Source: CAZEVI01 sp964515615
Lineage (GTDB): Bacteria > Patescibacteriota > UBA1384 > XYA2-FULL-43-10 > CAINNR01
Direction: 5' to 3'
Assembly (NCBI GenBank): GCA_964515615.1
Contig: CAZEVI010000014.1
Span: 1-17,875, forward strand
Length of the DNA: 17,875 nucleotides
The notes beneath the pieces were generated by a model. That model was not told the DNA's origin. It saw only the letters and a program-made list of their open reading frames with translations, and did not search any database. Shown here piece after piece: positions 6,780 through 13,812 of the stretch; position 1 is the first letter of the stretch; the number at the start of each line of letters is the position of its first letter. Both the position numbers and the translations under genes were made by a program.

Positions 6780-7799
6780 ATGTTTTTAAAAAACATTCTT
6801 AAAAAATGGTGGCTGTCGATCGCCTACGACCCGAGTGATCCGAGGTATGGTCGGGGTGAAATTAAAATTGTTGCAATCGGCGGGGGGACTGGTCTTTCAA
6901 ATTTATTGAGAGGCCTAAAAAAATACTCTCGTGATATTACGGCAGTTGTCACAATGTCTGATGCCGGAAGCAGTTCGGGAATTATTCGGAAGGTTTTCAA
7001 AACTTTGCCACCGGGAGATATTCGAAAATGTTTGGCAGCCCTATCAAATGAATATAAATTGTTGTCTGAGGTGTTTGAATATCGTTTTCCGGAAGGTTCC
7101 GATTTCCTCTCTGGACATCCTTTGGGGAATATTTGGTTAGCGGCTTTGATTCAAAAATATGGTTCGTTCGAAAAAGCGCTAAAAGTTTCTCACCATCTTT
7201 TGGATGCAATCGGCAATGTTTACCCATCAACTTTGGATAATGTTCAATTAGTGGCGAAATTTGTCGACGGCAAGCAGGTTACCGGAGAAGATAAAATTCC
7301 GACAACCGGTAAAAAGATTAAAAAAGTTTTTTACAATCGAAAGAAAGTTTTTGCTTACAAAAAATCAGTAAAAGCAATTAAAAATGCCGATTTAATTATT
7401 ATCGGTCCGGGAAGTTTATATACATCGATTATCCCAAACTTATTAGTATTCGGAATTGCAAAGGCGATTAAAAAAAATCAAGGGGTAAAAATCTTTGTCG
7501 CAAATTGTTCGACAGAAAGGGGAGAAACTGAAGGAATGTCAGTTGCTGACCATTTTAAGGCGATTAAAAATCATCTTGGCGGCGGAATTTTTGATTATGC
7601 ATTGGTTAACAATAAAATACTTCGACGTTCAAACGACAGTTCCAAATTAGGAGAAATTAACAATATTACTTTTGACCATAAAAAGTATAACGGAATAAAG
7701 ATTATATCCAAGGATTTAATCGATCGTAAGTTTCCGCTTTTTCATGATAAGGAAAAATTGGCGAAAGAAATTATTTCGCTCTATAACAGTATTCGATAG
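6780..7799 (+). CDS. yvcK: YvcK/CofD-like protein (gluconeogenesis factor family)
   Basis: Member of the family of B. subtilis YvcK, a UDP-sugar-binding protein needed for cell shape and growth on gluconeogenic carbon, related in fold to CofD. The 339 residues begin with a short tail and then the nucleotide-binding VAIGGGTGLSNLLRGLK (31-47). VTMSDAGSSSG (56-66) is the family VADDGGSSG motif with changes, and LPPGDIRKCLAAL (75-87) and LSGHPLGNIWLAAL match further blocks. IIGPGSLYTSIIPNLLV is the usual C-terminal signature. It follows uvrC by 18 bases, consistent with co-transcription. uvrC, rapZ, yvcK and whiA cluster in many Gram-positives; rapZ and whiA are missing here. No Shine-Dalgarno is evident. 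The real ligand in this organism is not shown by sequence. Confidence 0.92.
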   Translation: MFLKNILKKWWLSIAYDPSDPRYGRGEIKIVAIGGGTGLSNLLRGLKKYSRDITAVVTMSDAGSSSGIIRKVFKTLPPGDIRKCLAALSNEYKLLSEVFEYRFPEGSDFLSGHPLGNIWLAALIQKYGSFEKALKVSHHLLDAIGNVYPSTLDNVQLVAKFVDGKQVTGEDKIPTTGKKIKKVFYNRKKVFAYKKSVKAIKNADLIIIGPGSLYTSIIPNLLVFGIAKAIKKNQGVKIFVANCSTERGETEGMSVADHFKAIKNHLGGGIFDYALVNNKILRRSNDSSKLGEINNITFDHKKYNGIKIISKDLIDRKFPLFHDKEKLAKEIISLYNSIR

Positions 7800-7856
7800 A
7801 GTCGGACGATGTTAGTGAGGGATAATATCTTTGTTTTAAGAATTTCTTTCAAATAT

Positions 7857-7882
7857 AAAAAGCCATCTTGTCCGATGGCTTT
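7857..7882 (-). terminator. Terminator of the minus-strand membrane protein gene
   Basis: AAAGCCATC (7859-7867) pairs with GATGGCTTT (7874-7882) around a 6-base loop. On the minus strand the stem runs into TTTTT (7861-7857), while + has no T-run. The stem touches the stop codon of the 7882-8373 gene. yvcK ends 58 bases away from the other side, so the hairpin may slow + transcription too. Confidence 0.7.
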
Positions 7883-8373
7883 CAACTTGAAATTGGTGTC
7901 AGCACCGGTCTTGATGCCGGAGAAGTAAGTTTGTTAACAAACGATTTGACAATGCTTTTCAAAGTTAACGGATTCTTTGGCGATTGATTCAAGCAGAAAT
8001 AGAGCCAAAACATAATTGGGAAGCTGATCTTTAGAATGGCTGTAATTATAAACGCAGTAAGCGAATGTGATCCCTGGAATACAAAACTTGTAAGTAGAGT
8101 GATAAAGAGGGGCAACACCCGAGAAGTTGGTGGTGAAAAATGGCTTAAAATATCATCTTCGCGGTAGTGTATTTTGGCCACAAAAAAAAGAAACACGCTA
8201 TTAATAACCACGAAGCAAAAATGGAAAATCATATTGCTTTCCATCATATATACTTCATTGCCTGCGATTATCCAAAATACAATCAATTGCCACCTTGTGA
8301 TGCCAAAAAACGCCCCAATTTTAATAATTCGACCGGCAATCCGAATCAAAAAATTATCTATGGTTTCTGCCAC
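7882..8373 (-). CDS. Hypothetical multi-spanning membrane protein
   Basis: A 163-residue protein with about four hydrophobic segments: near 27-45, 48-66, 87-103 and 106-130, with a polar C-terminal tail. I recognise no family and see no catalytic motif. The start is GTG at 8373-8371, backed by GGGAGG eight bases upstream, and by a near-consensus promoter 37 bases before the start. A terminator overlaps the stop codon, so the gene is a compact single-gene unit pointing against yvcK. No signal peptide is evident beyond the first membrane segment. Role unknown; a small membrane or envelope protein is all that can be said. Confidence 0.75.
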   Translation of the reverse strand: MAETIDNFLIRIAGRIIKIGAFFGITRWQLIVFWIIAGNEVYMMESNMIFHFCFVVINSVFLFFVAKIHYREDDILSHFSPPTSRVLPLFITLLTSFVFQGSHSLTAFIITAILKISFPIMFWLYFCLNQSPKNPLTLKSIVKSFVNKLTSPASRPVLTPISS

Positions 8374-8409
8374 GGCAATCGCCTCCCTTTGCTTTTTGCG
8401 ATACCTGTT

Positions 8410-8438
8410 TTTATATCATAATTAAAAAGTAAATACAA
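8410..8438 (-). promoter_or_regulatory. Promoter of the minus-strand membrane protein gene
   Basis: On the minus strand TTGTAT (8438-8433), 17 bases, then TATAAA (8415-8410), preceded by TG one base earlier to make an extended -10 (TGATATAAA). Transcription would start near 8403, about 30 bases before the GTG. Confidence 0.7.
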
Positions 8439-8440
8439 TT

Positions 8441-8470
8441 CTGGCAATGCTTGATTTTATGGTTTATAAT
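8441..8470 (+). promoter_or_regulatory. Promoter of the EF-Tu domain II-like gene
   Basis: TATAAT (8465-8470) is a perfect -10. CTGGCA at 8441-8446 is a 4/6 -35 with an 18-base spacer. Its -35 lies three bases from the minus-strand -35, so the two promoters are back to back. It sits downstream of the in-frame ATG at 8447, which argues for the start at 8504. Confidence 0.6.
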
Positions 8471-8503
8471 AATATTGAAGAGATAATTAAAAAAGGAGAC
8501 AAA

Positions 8504-8770
8504 ATGGTAGAAGGAAAAAATGAGGGAGTGTTTATTGGTGAAATTACTCATTTCTTTCCGCATGTCTCAGCGGCGGTGGTAAAAGTTGAATCCCCGATTA
8601 AGATTGGCGATCAAATTAAAATTGTCGCCGCCAACGGTGATCAATTCGAGCAGGAGATCTCGTCAATCCAGATTGACAAAAAAGAGATTGAAGAAGCATC
8701 AGTTGGTGATGAGATCGGACTGAAAGTCGATCAAAAAGTCCATCAAGGGATGAAGGTTTACAAAATTTGA
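8504..8770 (+). CDS. EF-Tu domain II-like beta-barrel protein
   Basis: An 88-residue protein that looks like a single translation-factor domain II barrel: GVFIGEITHFFPHVSAAVVK, then SPIKIGDQIKIV, SSIQIDKKEIEEASVGDEIG and a KVHQGMKVYKI end. This matches the small translation elongation factor-like proteins annotated in many CPR and archaeal genomes; no GTPase domain is present, and the actual role is not known. The start is ATG 8504 with AAGGAG (8493-8498) five bases upstream. The in-frame ATG at 8447 would add 19 residues but lies upstream of the -10. The gene is 38 bases before tpiA and may be the first cistron of the glycolytic block. Confidence 0.8.
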   Translation: MVEGKNEGVFIGEITHFFPHVSAAVVKVESPIKIGDQIKIVAANGDQFEQEISSIQIDKKEIEEASVGDEIGLKVDQKVHQGMKVYKI

Positions 8771-8808
8771 AATTGAAATCCTATATTTTCACTGCCTAGG
8801 AGGGGCAA

Positions 8809-9552
8809 ATGAGAAGACCTCTTGTTATTGCTAATTGGAAGATGAATACGACTCTTTCGGATGCCGTAGTTTTAACGACGGTCGTTCGTGATGGGTTGGA
8901 GAAAATTTCCGGAATTGAGGTGATAATTTGTCCGCCAGCTATTTGGTTGACGGAAATTTCACAGATTGTTTGCAAAGATATTGGTCACCTAGGACTTGGG
9001 GCGCAAAATATTTATTATATGCCAAATGGCAGCTTTACCGGTGAAATTTCAGCGGAGATGGTTCGCGATGTTGCCAAATATGTCATTGTCGGTCATTCGG
9101 AGAGGAGAGATAATTTTGGCGAAACAAATGCTATTATCTCTCGGAAAGTTTCGGCGGCACTCGATGCCGGACTAACTCCGATAGTTTGCGTTGGAGAAAA
9201 AAATAAAAGCCAAAACTCAGCCAAGGAGATTGTTGGTCAGCTTCAAGAATCATTGGTTGGAGTTAACGGTGAAGAATTAAAGGAAATAATTGTTGCCTAT
9301 GAACCAGTTTGGTCTGTTGGAAGTGATGAATCGGCGTCGCCTGAGCATTGTGCCAAAGTAATTAATCAGTTGCGAGAAATTGTTTCAACTCAAACTCCGA
9401 TTATTTATGGCGGAGATGTTAACAGCAGCAATATTTATAATTTTGTGTCTCGACCGGAAATTGACGGCGTTTTGGTTGGCCGAGCCAGTTTAATCGCTTC
9501 AAGTTTTATCAAAATCTGCCGAATTGTGGCGGAATATAAAAAGATAATATAA
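8809..9552 (+). CDS. tpiA: Triosephosphate isomerase
   Basis: Interconverts dihydroxyacetone phosphate and glyceraldehyde 3-phosphate. The 247 residues have all catalytic residues: N9 and K11 in IANWKMN, H96 in VGHSERR, E165 in AYEPVW. LGAQN and GEISAEM are also typical. Phosphate-binding positions differ from the textbook protein: loop 6 reads VGSDESA (170-176) in place of IGTGKTA, loop 7 is YGGDV (200-204) in place of YGGSV, and loop 8 is VGRASL (223-228) in place of VGGASL. Since much of the phosphate grip uses backbone NH groups, activity is still expected. AGGAGG at 8798-8803, five bases before the ATG, is a strong Shine-Dalgarno. It begins the tpiA-gap-hydB-hydA-pgk-fba-pfkB run. Confidence 0.96.
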   Translation: MRRPLVIANWKMNTTLSDAVVLTTVVRDGLEKISGIEVIICPPAIWLTEISQIVCKDIGHLGLGAQNIYYMPNGSFTGEISAEMVRDVAKYVIVGHSERRDNFGETNAIISRKVSAALDAGLTPIVCVGEKNKSQNSAKEIVGQLQESLVGVNGEELKEIIVAYEPVWSVGSDESASPEHCAKVINQLREIVSTQTPIIYGGDVNSSNIYNFVSRPEIDGVLVGRASLIASSFIKICRIVAEYKKII

Positions 9553-9684
9553 AAAAACTAAATCCTAAAATCTAAATCCAAAACAAATCCAAATAATCAA
9601 AATCTAAAATTTTCAAAAAGTTTTGAGTATTGAATCATTTGAAATTGTCTAGAATTTCGAAATTAGATATTAGAATTTTATTTC
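9553..9684. repeat. A/T low-complexity spacer between tpiA and gap
   Basis: The spacer is made of repeated words such as AAATCCTAAAATCTAAATCC and AAATCCAAAT, then AATTTCGAAATT. It has almost no G in its first 55 bases on +. Similar word-like spacers stand at 893-930, 3452-3520, 14947-15050 and 17042-17105. No promoter or terminator can be supported in it. Confidence 0.5.
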
Positions 9685-9695
9685 CGGAGGAAATG

Positions 9696-10688
9696 ATGAC
9701 GAAAATTGCAATAAATGGCTTTGGAAGGATTGGCCGAGCAGCGGCGAAAATTATTTTGAATTCCCCTGATCTCGAGTTGGTGGCTGTTAACGATTTAACG
9801 GATTCGAAAACTTTATTATTTCTTCTGACTCACGACACGGTTTATCGGTCATTTGAAAAAGAAATTACTTTTTCTGATAAAGAAATCACTATTGGTAAGA
9901 AAAAAGTTCACTTTTTTTCCGAGAAAGATCCGGAGAAACTTCCTTGGGAAGCTTTGGGAATTGACGTAGTCATTGAATCAACCGGAGTTTTTCTAACAAC
10001 AGAATTATCCAAAGCTCATATTCGAGCAGGTGCCAGAAAAGTGGTAATTTCAGCACCGGCAAAAGATGAGCAAACGCCAATTTACCTTTTGGGAGTTAAC
10101 GAAAAAGAGTATCAAGGTGAGGAAATTATCTCCAACGCTTCTTGCACCACCAATTGCATTGCGCTGGTAATTAAAGTATTAAATGATAATTTTGGTGTTA
10201 AACAATCGCTTATGACAACTGTTCACTCGTACACTGCCGACCAAAATTTGGTCGATGGTCCACATAAAGATTTGCGTCGAGCGCGGGCGGCGGCTTGTAA
10301 CATTGTCCCAACTACTACTGGGGCGGCAAAAGCAGTTACTAAAGTTATTATCGAGCTAGATAAAAAATTTGACGGTTTAGCAATTCGGGTGCCGACGCCG
10401 GTGGTTTCGCTCTCTGATATAGTTGCAGTTCTTGAACGTTCGGTAACAATTTCCGATATCAATGCGGTCTTTGAAAACGCTGCTGAAACGGATATGAAAA
10501 ATATTTTGGCCACGACATCGGATCCCTTGGTATCATCGGATTTAATTGGAAATCCATTTTCATCGATTGTCGATTTGTCATTAACAAATGTTGTTGGTGG
10601 CAATCTGGTAAAAGTCATTGCTTGGTACGACAACGAGTGGGGATATTCAAATCGATTAGTCGAAATTGCAAAATTGATAAGCAGATAG
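9696..10688 (+). CDS. gap: Glyceraldehyde-3-phosphate dehydrogenase
   Basis: Oxidises glyceraldehyde 3-phosphate to 1,3-bisphosphoglycerate with reduction of NAD. The 330 residues hold the Rossmann motif INGFGRIGR (6-14), the Asp of VNDLTD (33) that favours NAD over NADP, the catalytic Cys150 in ASCTTNC, His177 in HSYTADQN, RRARAAACNIVPTTTGAAK, and the C-terminal WYDNEWGYSNRL. The frame is open to an ATG at 9630, but CGGAGG (9685-9690) places the start at 9696, or at the adjacent 9693. Its NADH would need reoxidation, which the NuoF-like and hydrogenase genes 260 bases downstream could provide. Of the central enzymes here it has the most standard active site. Confidence 0.97.
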   Translation: MTKIAINGFGRIGRAAAKIILNSPDLELVAVNDLTDSKTLLFLLTHDTVYRSFEKEITFSDKEITIGKKKVHFFSEKDPEKLPWEALGIDVVIESTGVFLTTELSKAHIRAGARKVVISAPAKDEQTPIYLLGVNEKEYQGEEIISNASCTTNCIALVIKVLNDNFGVKQSLMTTVHSYTADQNLVDGPHKDLRRARAAACNIVPTTTGAAKAVTKVIIELDKKFDGLAIRVPTPVVSLSDIVAVLERSVTISDINAVFENAAETDMKNILATTSDPLVSSDLIGNPFSSIVDLSLTNVVGGNLVKVIAWYDNEWGYSNRLVEIAKLISR

Positions 10689-10733
10689 CACAAATTTGGC
10701 TGTTAGAAAGATTGATCAGAAAAGGATAACTTT

Positions 10734-10927
10734 ATGATAATTATTATTTTCTTTTTTTAGTCTCATTAATTTTAATTATTTTCGGACTGGTAATTAAAAA
10801 AAGGAGTATTTGGATTGCTGGGCTGATGTTTTTGGCTTTATCTTTGATCGGTTATTTTTTATTACAATTGTTTATAGGAAATCAATTTCATGTGGTATTG
10901 CCGTCACTTATGCCTAGTGCTAAGTAG
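10734..10927 (+). pseudogene. Small two-helix membrane protein with a one-base frameshift
   Basis: ATG at 10734 is preceded by AAGGA at 10722-10726, seven bases away, a sound start. The frame gives MIIIIFF and then meets TAG at 10758. The stop follows a run of seven T (10752-10758). One extra T would join the start to a frame open to TAG at 10925-10927 and give 64 residues with two hydrophobic segments (about 2-22 and 26-48) split by IKKRS. The intact downstream frame argues for recent damage, an assembly error, or slippage on the T-run. It lies between gap and hydB in the same direction. No family is recognised; the parts are too hydrophobic and short to assign. Confidence 0.6.
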
Positions 10928-10948
10928 AATAATTAAGTTTATGACAGT

Positions 10949-11950
10949 ATGGAAATTATTTCAGCTTTAAAAAAATCGGGTTTGGTTGGCCTTGGCGGAG
11001 CCGGATTCCCGACTTGGCAAAAGTGGCAGGCGGTGGCCGACTCCTTAGAATCAAAAAAATTTCTGGTTTGCAACCTGACGGAGGGTGAACCGGGAGTTTT
11101 TAAAGACGAATATATCTTACAAAATCATTTGTCGGAACTTGTTGCCGGCATTGTTTTGGCTAAAAATACTGTTGGCGCACAGCGATCATATATTTTCCTA
11201 AATGATAAATTTGGGAAATATCTATCAAAGATTAAAAAAATGATTAGAGGTAAAAAAATTGAAATTTTTATTGATACCGGCGGCTATCTTTGCGGAGAGG
11301 AGACGACTCTCTTGCAAACAATTGAAGGAAAATTGCGACAACCGCGAGCCAAACCACCATATCCGACAAATTATGGTTTGTATGGCTACCCGACTTTAAT
11401 AAATAATGCTGAAACATTATATCGGGCTTATTTAATCTCCGAGGGCAACTTCGATCTCAAAAGATTTTATTCACTCTCAGGTGATTATATTAAGCGAAGA
11501 ATTATTGAAAAAAATATTGGTGCCAAAATTAAGGAGATAATCCCCGATCGTTTTTTAGGAGATATTAATTTTGTTCGGGTAAACGGTTGTTCGGGATTTT
11601 TTGCCAAAAAAGAGGATTTTGAACAAATTATTGACGGAGTTGGGGCAATCAAGATTTATGGTAAAAGCAGAAAGATTATCGACGCGCTTATTGAGTCAAT
11701 AAATTTTTTGAAGACCGAGTCGTGCGGAAAATGTACACCGTGCAGAGAAGGATTGTACCGAATTGCCGAATTGGTGGGCAAATTATCAACTACTTCCAGT
11801 TTGTGGGATAGAAAAGAATTGATCGAATTAATTTCTGAAATTGCCGAAAATGCCGAAATTTCCAGTTTTTGTCCACTCGGTGCTTCAATATCGCGGCCGG
11901 TAATTTCAGTAATTAAAAATTTCAAAGAAGAAATTTTGGGAGAGGTATAA
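10949..11950 (+). CDS. hydB: NuoF/HydB-like NADH-binding flavoprotein, minimal form
   Basis: Resembles the 51-kDa NADH-oxidising subunit of complex I and of multimeric [FeFe] hydrogenases (HydB/HndC). The 333 residues begin almost at the FMN loop GLGGAGFPTWQKW (14-26), followed by NLTEGEPGVFKDEYIL (42-57), GGYLCGEETTLLQTIEGK (111-128) and PPYPTNYGLYGYPTLINNAETL for FMN/NADH binding. The 4Fe-4S ligands are C259, C262, C265 (SCGKCTPCREG) and C308. It lacks the leader of NuoF and both the N-terminal thioredoxin-like and C-terminal ferredoxin domains of many HydB. No Shine-Dalgarno is seen; TAGAAT at 10925-10930 could be a -10. With hydA 103 bases on, the role proposed is electron transfer between NADH and the hydrogenase. 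Other electron-bifurcating flavoproteins share this fold. Confidence 0.88.
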   Translation: MEIISALKKSGLVGLGGAGFPTWQKWQAVADSLESKKFLVCNLTEGEPGVFKDEYILQNHLSELVAGIVLAKNTVGAQRSYIFLNDKFGKYLSKIKKMIRGKKIEIFIDTGGYLCGEETTLLQTIEGKLRQPRAKPPYPTNYGLYGYPTLINNAETLYRAYLISEGNFDLKRFYSLSGDYIKRRIIEKNIGAKIKEIIPDRFLGDINFVRVNGCSGFFAKKEDFEQIIDGVGAIKIYGKSRKIIDALIESINFLKTESCGKCTPCREGLYRIAELVGKLSTTSSLWDRKELIELISEIAENAEISSFCPLGASISRPVISVIKNFKEEILGEV

Positions 11951-11978
11951 TATTTGTAAATTCGTTCAGAGATTTATC

Positions 11979-12017
11979 ACACGGACAATTGCGGATAAAA
12001 TTTCCTCCGATCCGTGT
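11979..12017 (+). promoter_or_regulatory. Inverted repeat in the hydB-hydA spacer
   Basis: ACACGGA (11979-11985) and TCCGTGT (12011-12017) are perfect complements around 25 bases. A smaller CGGA/TCCG pair (11992-11995 with 12006-12009) nests inside. No T-run follows, so it is not an ordinary terminator. It is more G/C-rich than the other spacers and may be an operator or mRNA structure; neither is proved. Confidence 0.4.
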
Positions 12018-12025
12018 AGTAGGTC

Positions 12026-12036
12026 TGTTATAGAAT
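12026..12036 (+). promoter_or_regulatory. Possible -10 of hydA
   Basis: TGTTATAGAAT contains TATAGA (12029-12034) with an upstream TG, and TAGAAT (12031-12036). Transcription would start about 10 bases before the hydA ATG, giving a very short leader without a clear Shine-Dalgarno. No good -35 was found. Confidence 0.35.
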
Positions 12037-12053
12037 CTAATCATTGAAAGAAT

Positions 12054-13805
12054 ATGGCGAAAAATTTTGAAATAAAAATCAACGGTAAAAAATATAAGGT
12101 ATCATCCGATGACACGATTTTACAGATTGCCAAGAAAAATAATCTGAAAATTCCGACACTTTGCCACCACCCTGATCTGCCGGCTAGTGCCAATTGCCGG
12201 CTTTGTTTGGTCGAAATAGCATTTGCTGAAAATAATCGAGTGGTTACTGCTTGCTCGACCAAGGCCTCGGAGGGAATGGAAGTAAGACTCGATACTAAGA
12301 AGGTAAAATTATCTAGAAAACTAAATTTGGAGATGTTACTTTCGGATCATATTAAAAAATGTCCCGATTGCAACTGGTTAGATAATTGTGAATTAAAAAA
12401 GCTGGCTGAGGAATTTGGTATTAAAAATTCAAGATTTACCGAACGGCGGCGACACTTTAAAATTGATGCTAAAACACCGTCGATCTTCTGGGATTCTTCG
12501 AAATGCATTGAATGTGGGAATTGTGTTTCGGCTTGTAATGAAATTGCTGGACTTTCAAATATTGAAAGCAAATATCGTAGTCATTCAATAATATTTGGTC
12601 CGGTTGGTGGAAAAAGCTTTGCCGATACCGACTGTATTTTTTGTGGCCAATGTGTTGTTCACTGTCCAGCCGGTTCTTTACAGGAAAAATCAAGCATTTT
12701 GCCAGTGAAAAAATTGCTGGAAAAGAAAAATAAAAAAGATGTTTTAATTGCCCAATTTGCACCATCTACTCGCTATTCAATTGGTGAATTATTTGGAGAG
12801 CCAGCAGGGAAGAATTTGGAATATAAATTGGTAACTGCTCTGAAAAAACTCGGTTTTGACTATGTTTTTGATGTCAATTTCGGTGCTGATATCACAACTT
12901 TGGAAGAAGCGGCGGAGTTGGAAGAACGTTTGCAGACAAAAAGAGACGGGCCGATGTTTACGTCATGTTGTCCGGCTTGGGTTCGCTACGTTGAAACTTT
13001 TCATCACGATCTAATCCCCCATTTAACCAGTACAAAATCGCCGACTCACTGTTTGGCGGCGGCAATTAAAACATATTTTAGCAAGAAAATTAAGGTTGGT
13101 TCATCGAGAATAAAAATTGTGGAAATTATGCCTTGTATTGCTAAAAAATACGAAGCGACACTGTCAGAGATGCGTATCGGACTTTTGCCGGAAATTGATT
13201 TTGCTTTGACGGTTCGTGAAATGGCCAAAATTCTAAAAGACGAAAAAATTGATCTACCAAAATTGGAAGATTCGGAGTTTGATTCACCGCTTGGTCAATC
13301 GTCTGGTGCGGCGGCAATTTACGGATCATCTGGTGGAGTAATGGAATCGGCGCTTCGGACGCTGGTAGCAAAAATCGGCAAATCAGAGATGCCTAGGTTA
13401 GAATTTGGTCAAATTCGGGGGATGGATGGGATTAAAGAATCATCAGTTGATATTGATGGTGAAATTTTGGAAATTGCTGCTGTTTCTGGATTAAAAAATG
13501 CCGGAAAATTGATTGCTGAAATTAAATCTGGTGTTAAACGCTATGATTATATTGAAGTAATGGCTTGCCCTGGCGGTTGTTTGGGTGGCGGCGGACAGCC
13601 GATTCCAACGACTCCGGAAATTCGAGCCCAAAGAAGTGCTGCCTACTACACCGACGATCAAGGAAAAGAAATTAGACGAGCACACGAAAATCCTGATATT
13701 ATTAAAATGTACCAAGGTTTGGATTCGAAACCGATGAGTCGAAAAGCAAAAAAGTTGTTTCACCGAAAATTCCGAATCCGAAAACCAAAATTAAGTAAAA
13801 AGTAG
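12054..13805 (+). CDS. hydA: [FeFe] hydrogenase, catalytic subunit (group A type)
   Basis: Catalyses reversible H2 formation from protons and electrons. The 583 residues carry a 2Fe-2S ferredoxin domain (C37, C48, C51, C67), the His-ligated 4Fe-4S motif (H99, C103, C106, C112), two 4Fe-4S clusters (C151, C154, C157, C161; C194, C197, C200, C204) and the H-cluster domain: L1 TSCCPAW (303-309), L2 MPCIAKKYEA (359-368), L3 MACPGGCLGGGGQP (503-516). C305 is the expected proton-relay cysteine, and EE (284-285) and S329 sit where the relay acids and serine lie in clostridial enzymes. A small-subunit-like tail follows (about 525-575). All ligands are intact, so activity is expected if maturases HydE, F and G exist elsewhere. 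Partners: hydB upstream and pgk seven bases downstream. No signal peptide, so cytoplasmic. Direction and bifurcation cannot be read from the sequence. Confidence 0.95.
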   Translation: MAKNFEIKINGKKYKVSSDDTILQIAKKNNLKIPTLCHHPDLPASANCRLCLVEIAFAENNRVVTACSTKASEGMEVRLDTKKVKLSRKLNLEMLLSDHIKKCPDCNWLDNCELKKLAEEFGIKNSRFTERRRHFKIDAKTPSIFWDSSKCIECGNCVSACNEIAGLSNIESKYRSHSIIFGPVGGKSFADTDCIFCGQCVVHCPAGSLQEKSSILPVKKLLEKKNKKDVLIAQFAPSTRYSIGELFGEPAGKNLEYKLVTALKKLGFDYVFDVNFGADITTLEEAAELEERLQTKRDGPMFTSCCPAWVRYVETFHHDLIPHLTSTKSPTHCLAAAIKTYFSKKIKVGSSRIKIVEIMPCIAKKYEATLSEMRIGLLPEIDFALTVREMAKILKDEKIDLPKLEDSEFDSPLGQSSGAAAIYGSSGGVMESALRTLVAKIGKSEMPRLEFGQIRGMDGIKESSVDIDGEILEIAAVSGLKNAGKLIAEIKSGVKRYDYIEVMACPGGCLGGGGQPIPTTPEIRAQRSAAYYTDDQGKEIRRAHENPDIIKMYQGLDSKPMSRKAKKLFHRKFRIRKPKLSKK

Positions 13806-13812
13806 GGAACAA

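Noticed and set aside
8167..8425. Plus-strand open frames of 83-84 codons
   Set aside because: They lie opposite the membrane protein gene, which has promoter, ribosome site and terminator; the plus frames have none.
8447..8503. Upstream ATG for the EF-Tu domain II-like protein
   Set aside because: The perfect -10 lies inside this extension and AAGGAG stands directly before the ATG at 8504.
9630..9695. N-terminal extension of GAPDH
   Set aside because: The family begins at MTKIAINGFG; the extension translates low-complexity spacer and ignores CGGAGG at 9685-9690.
10826..10927. Short ATG start within the frameshifted membrane ORF
   Set aside because: No ribosome site precedes it, and the complete two-helix reading from 10734 explains the region better.
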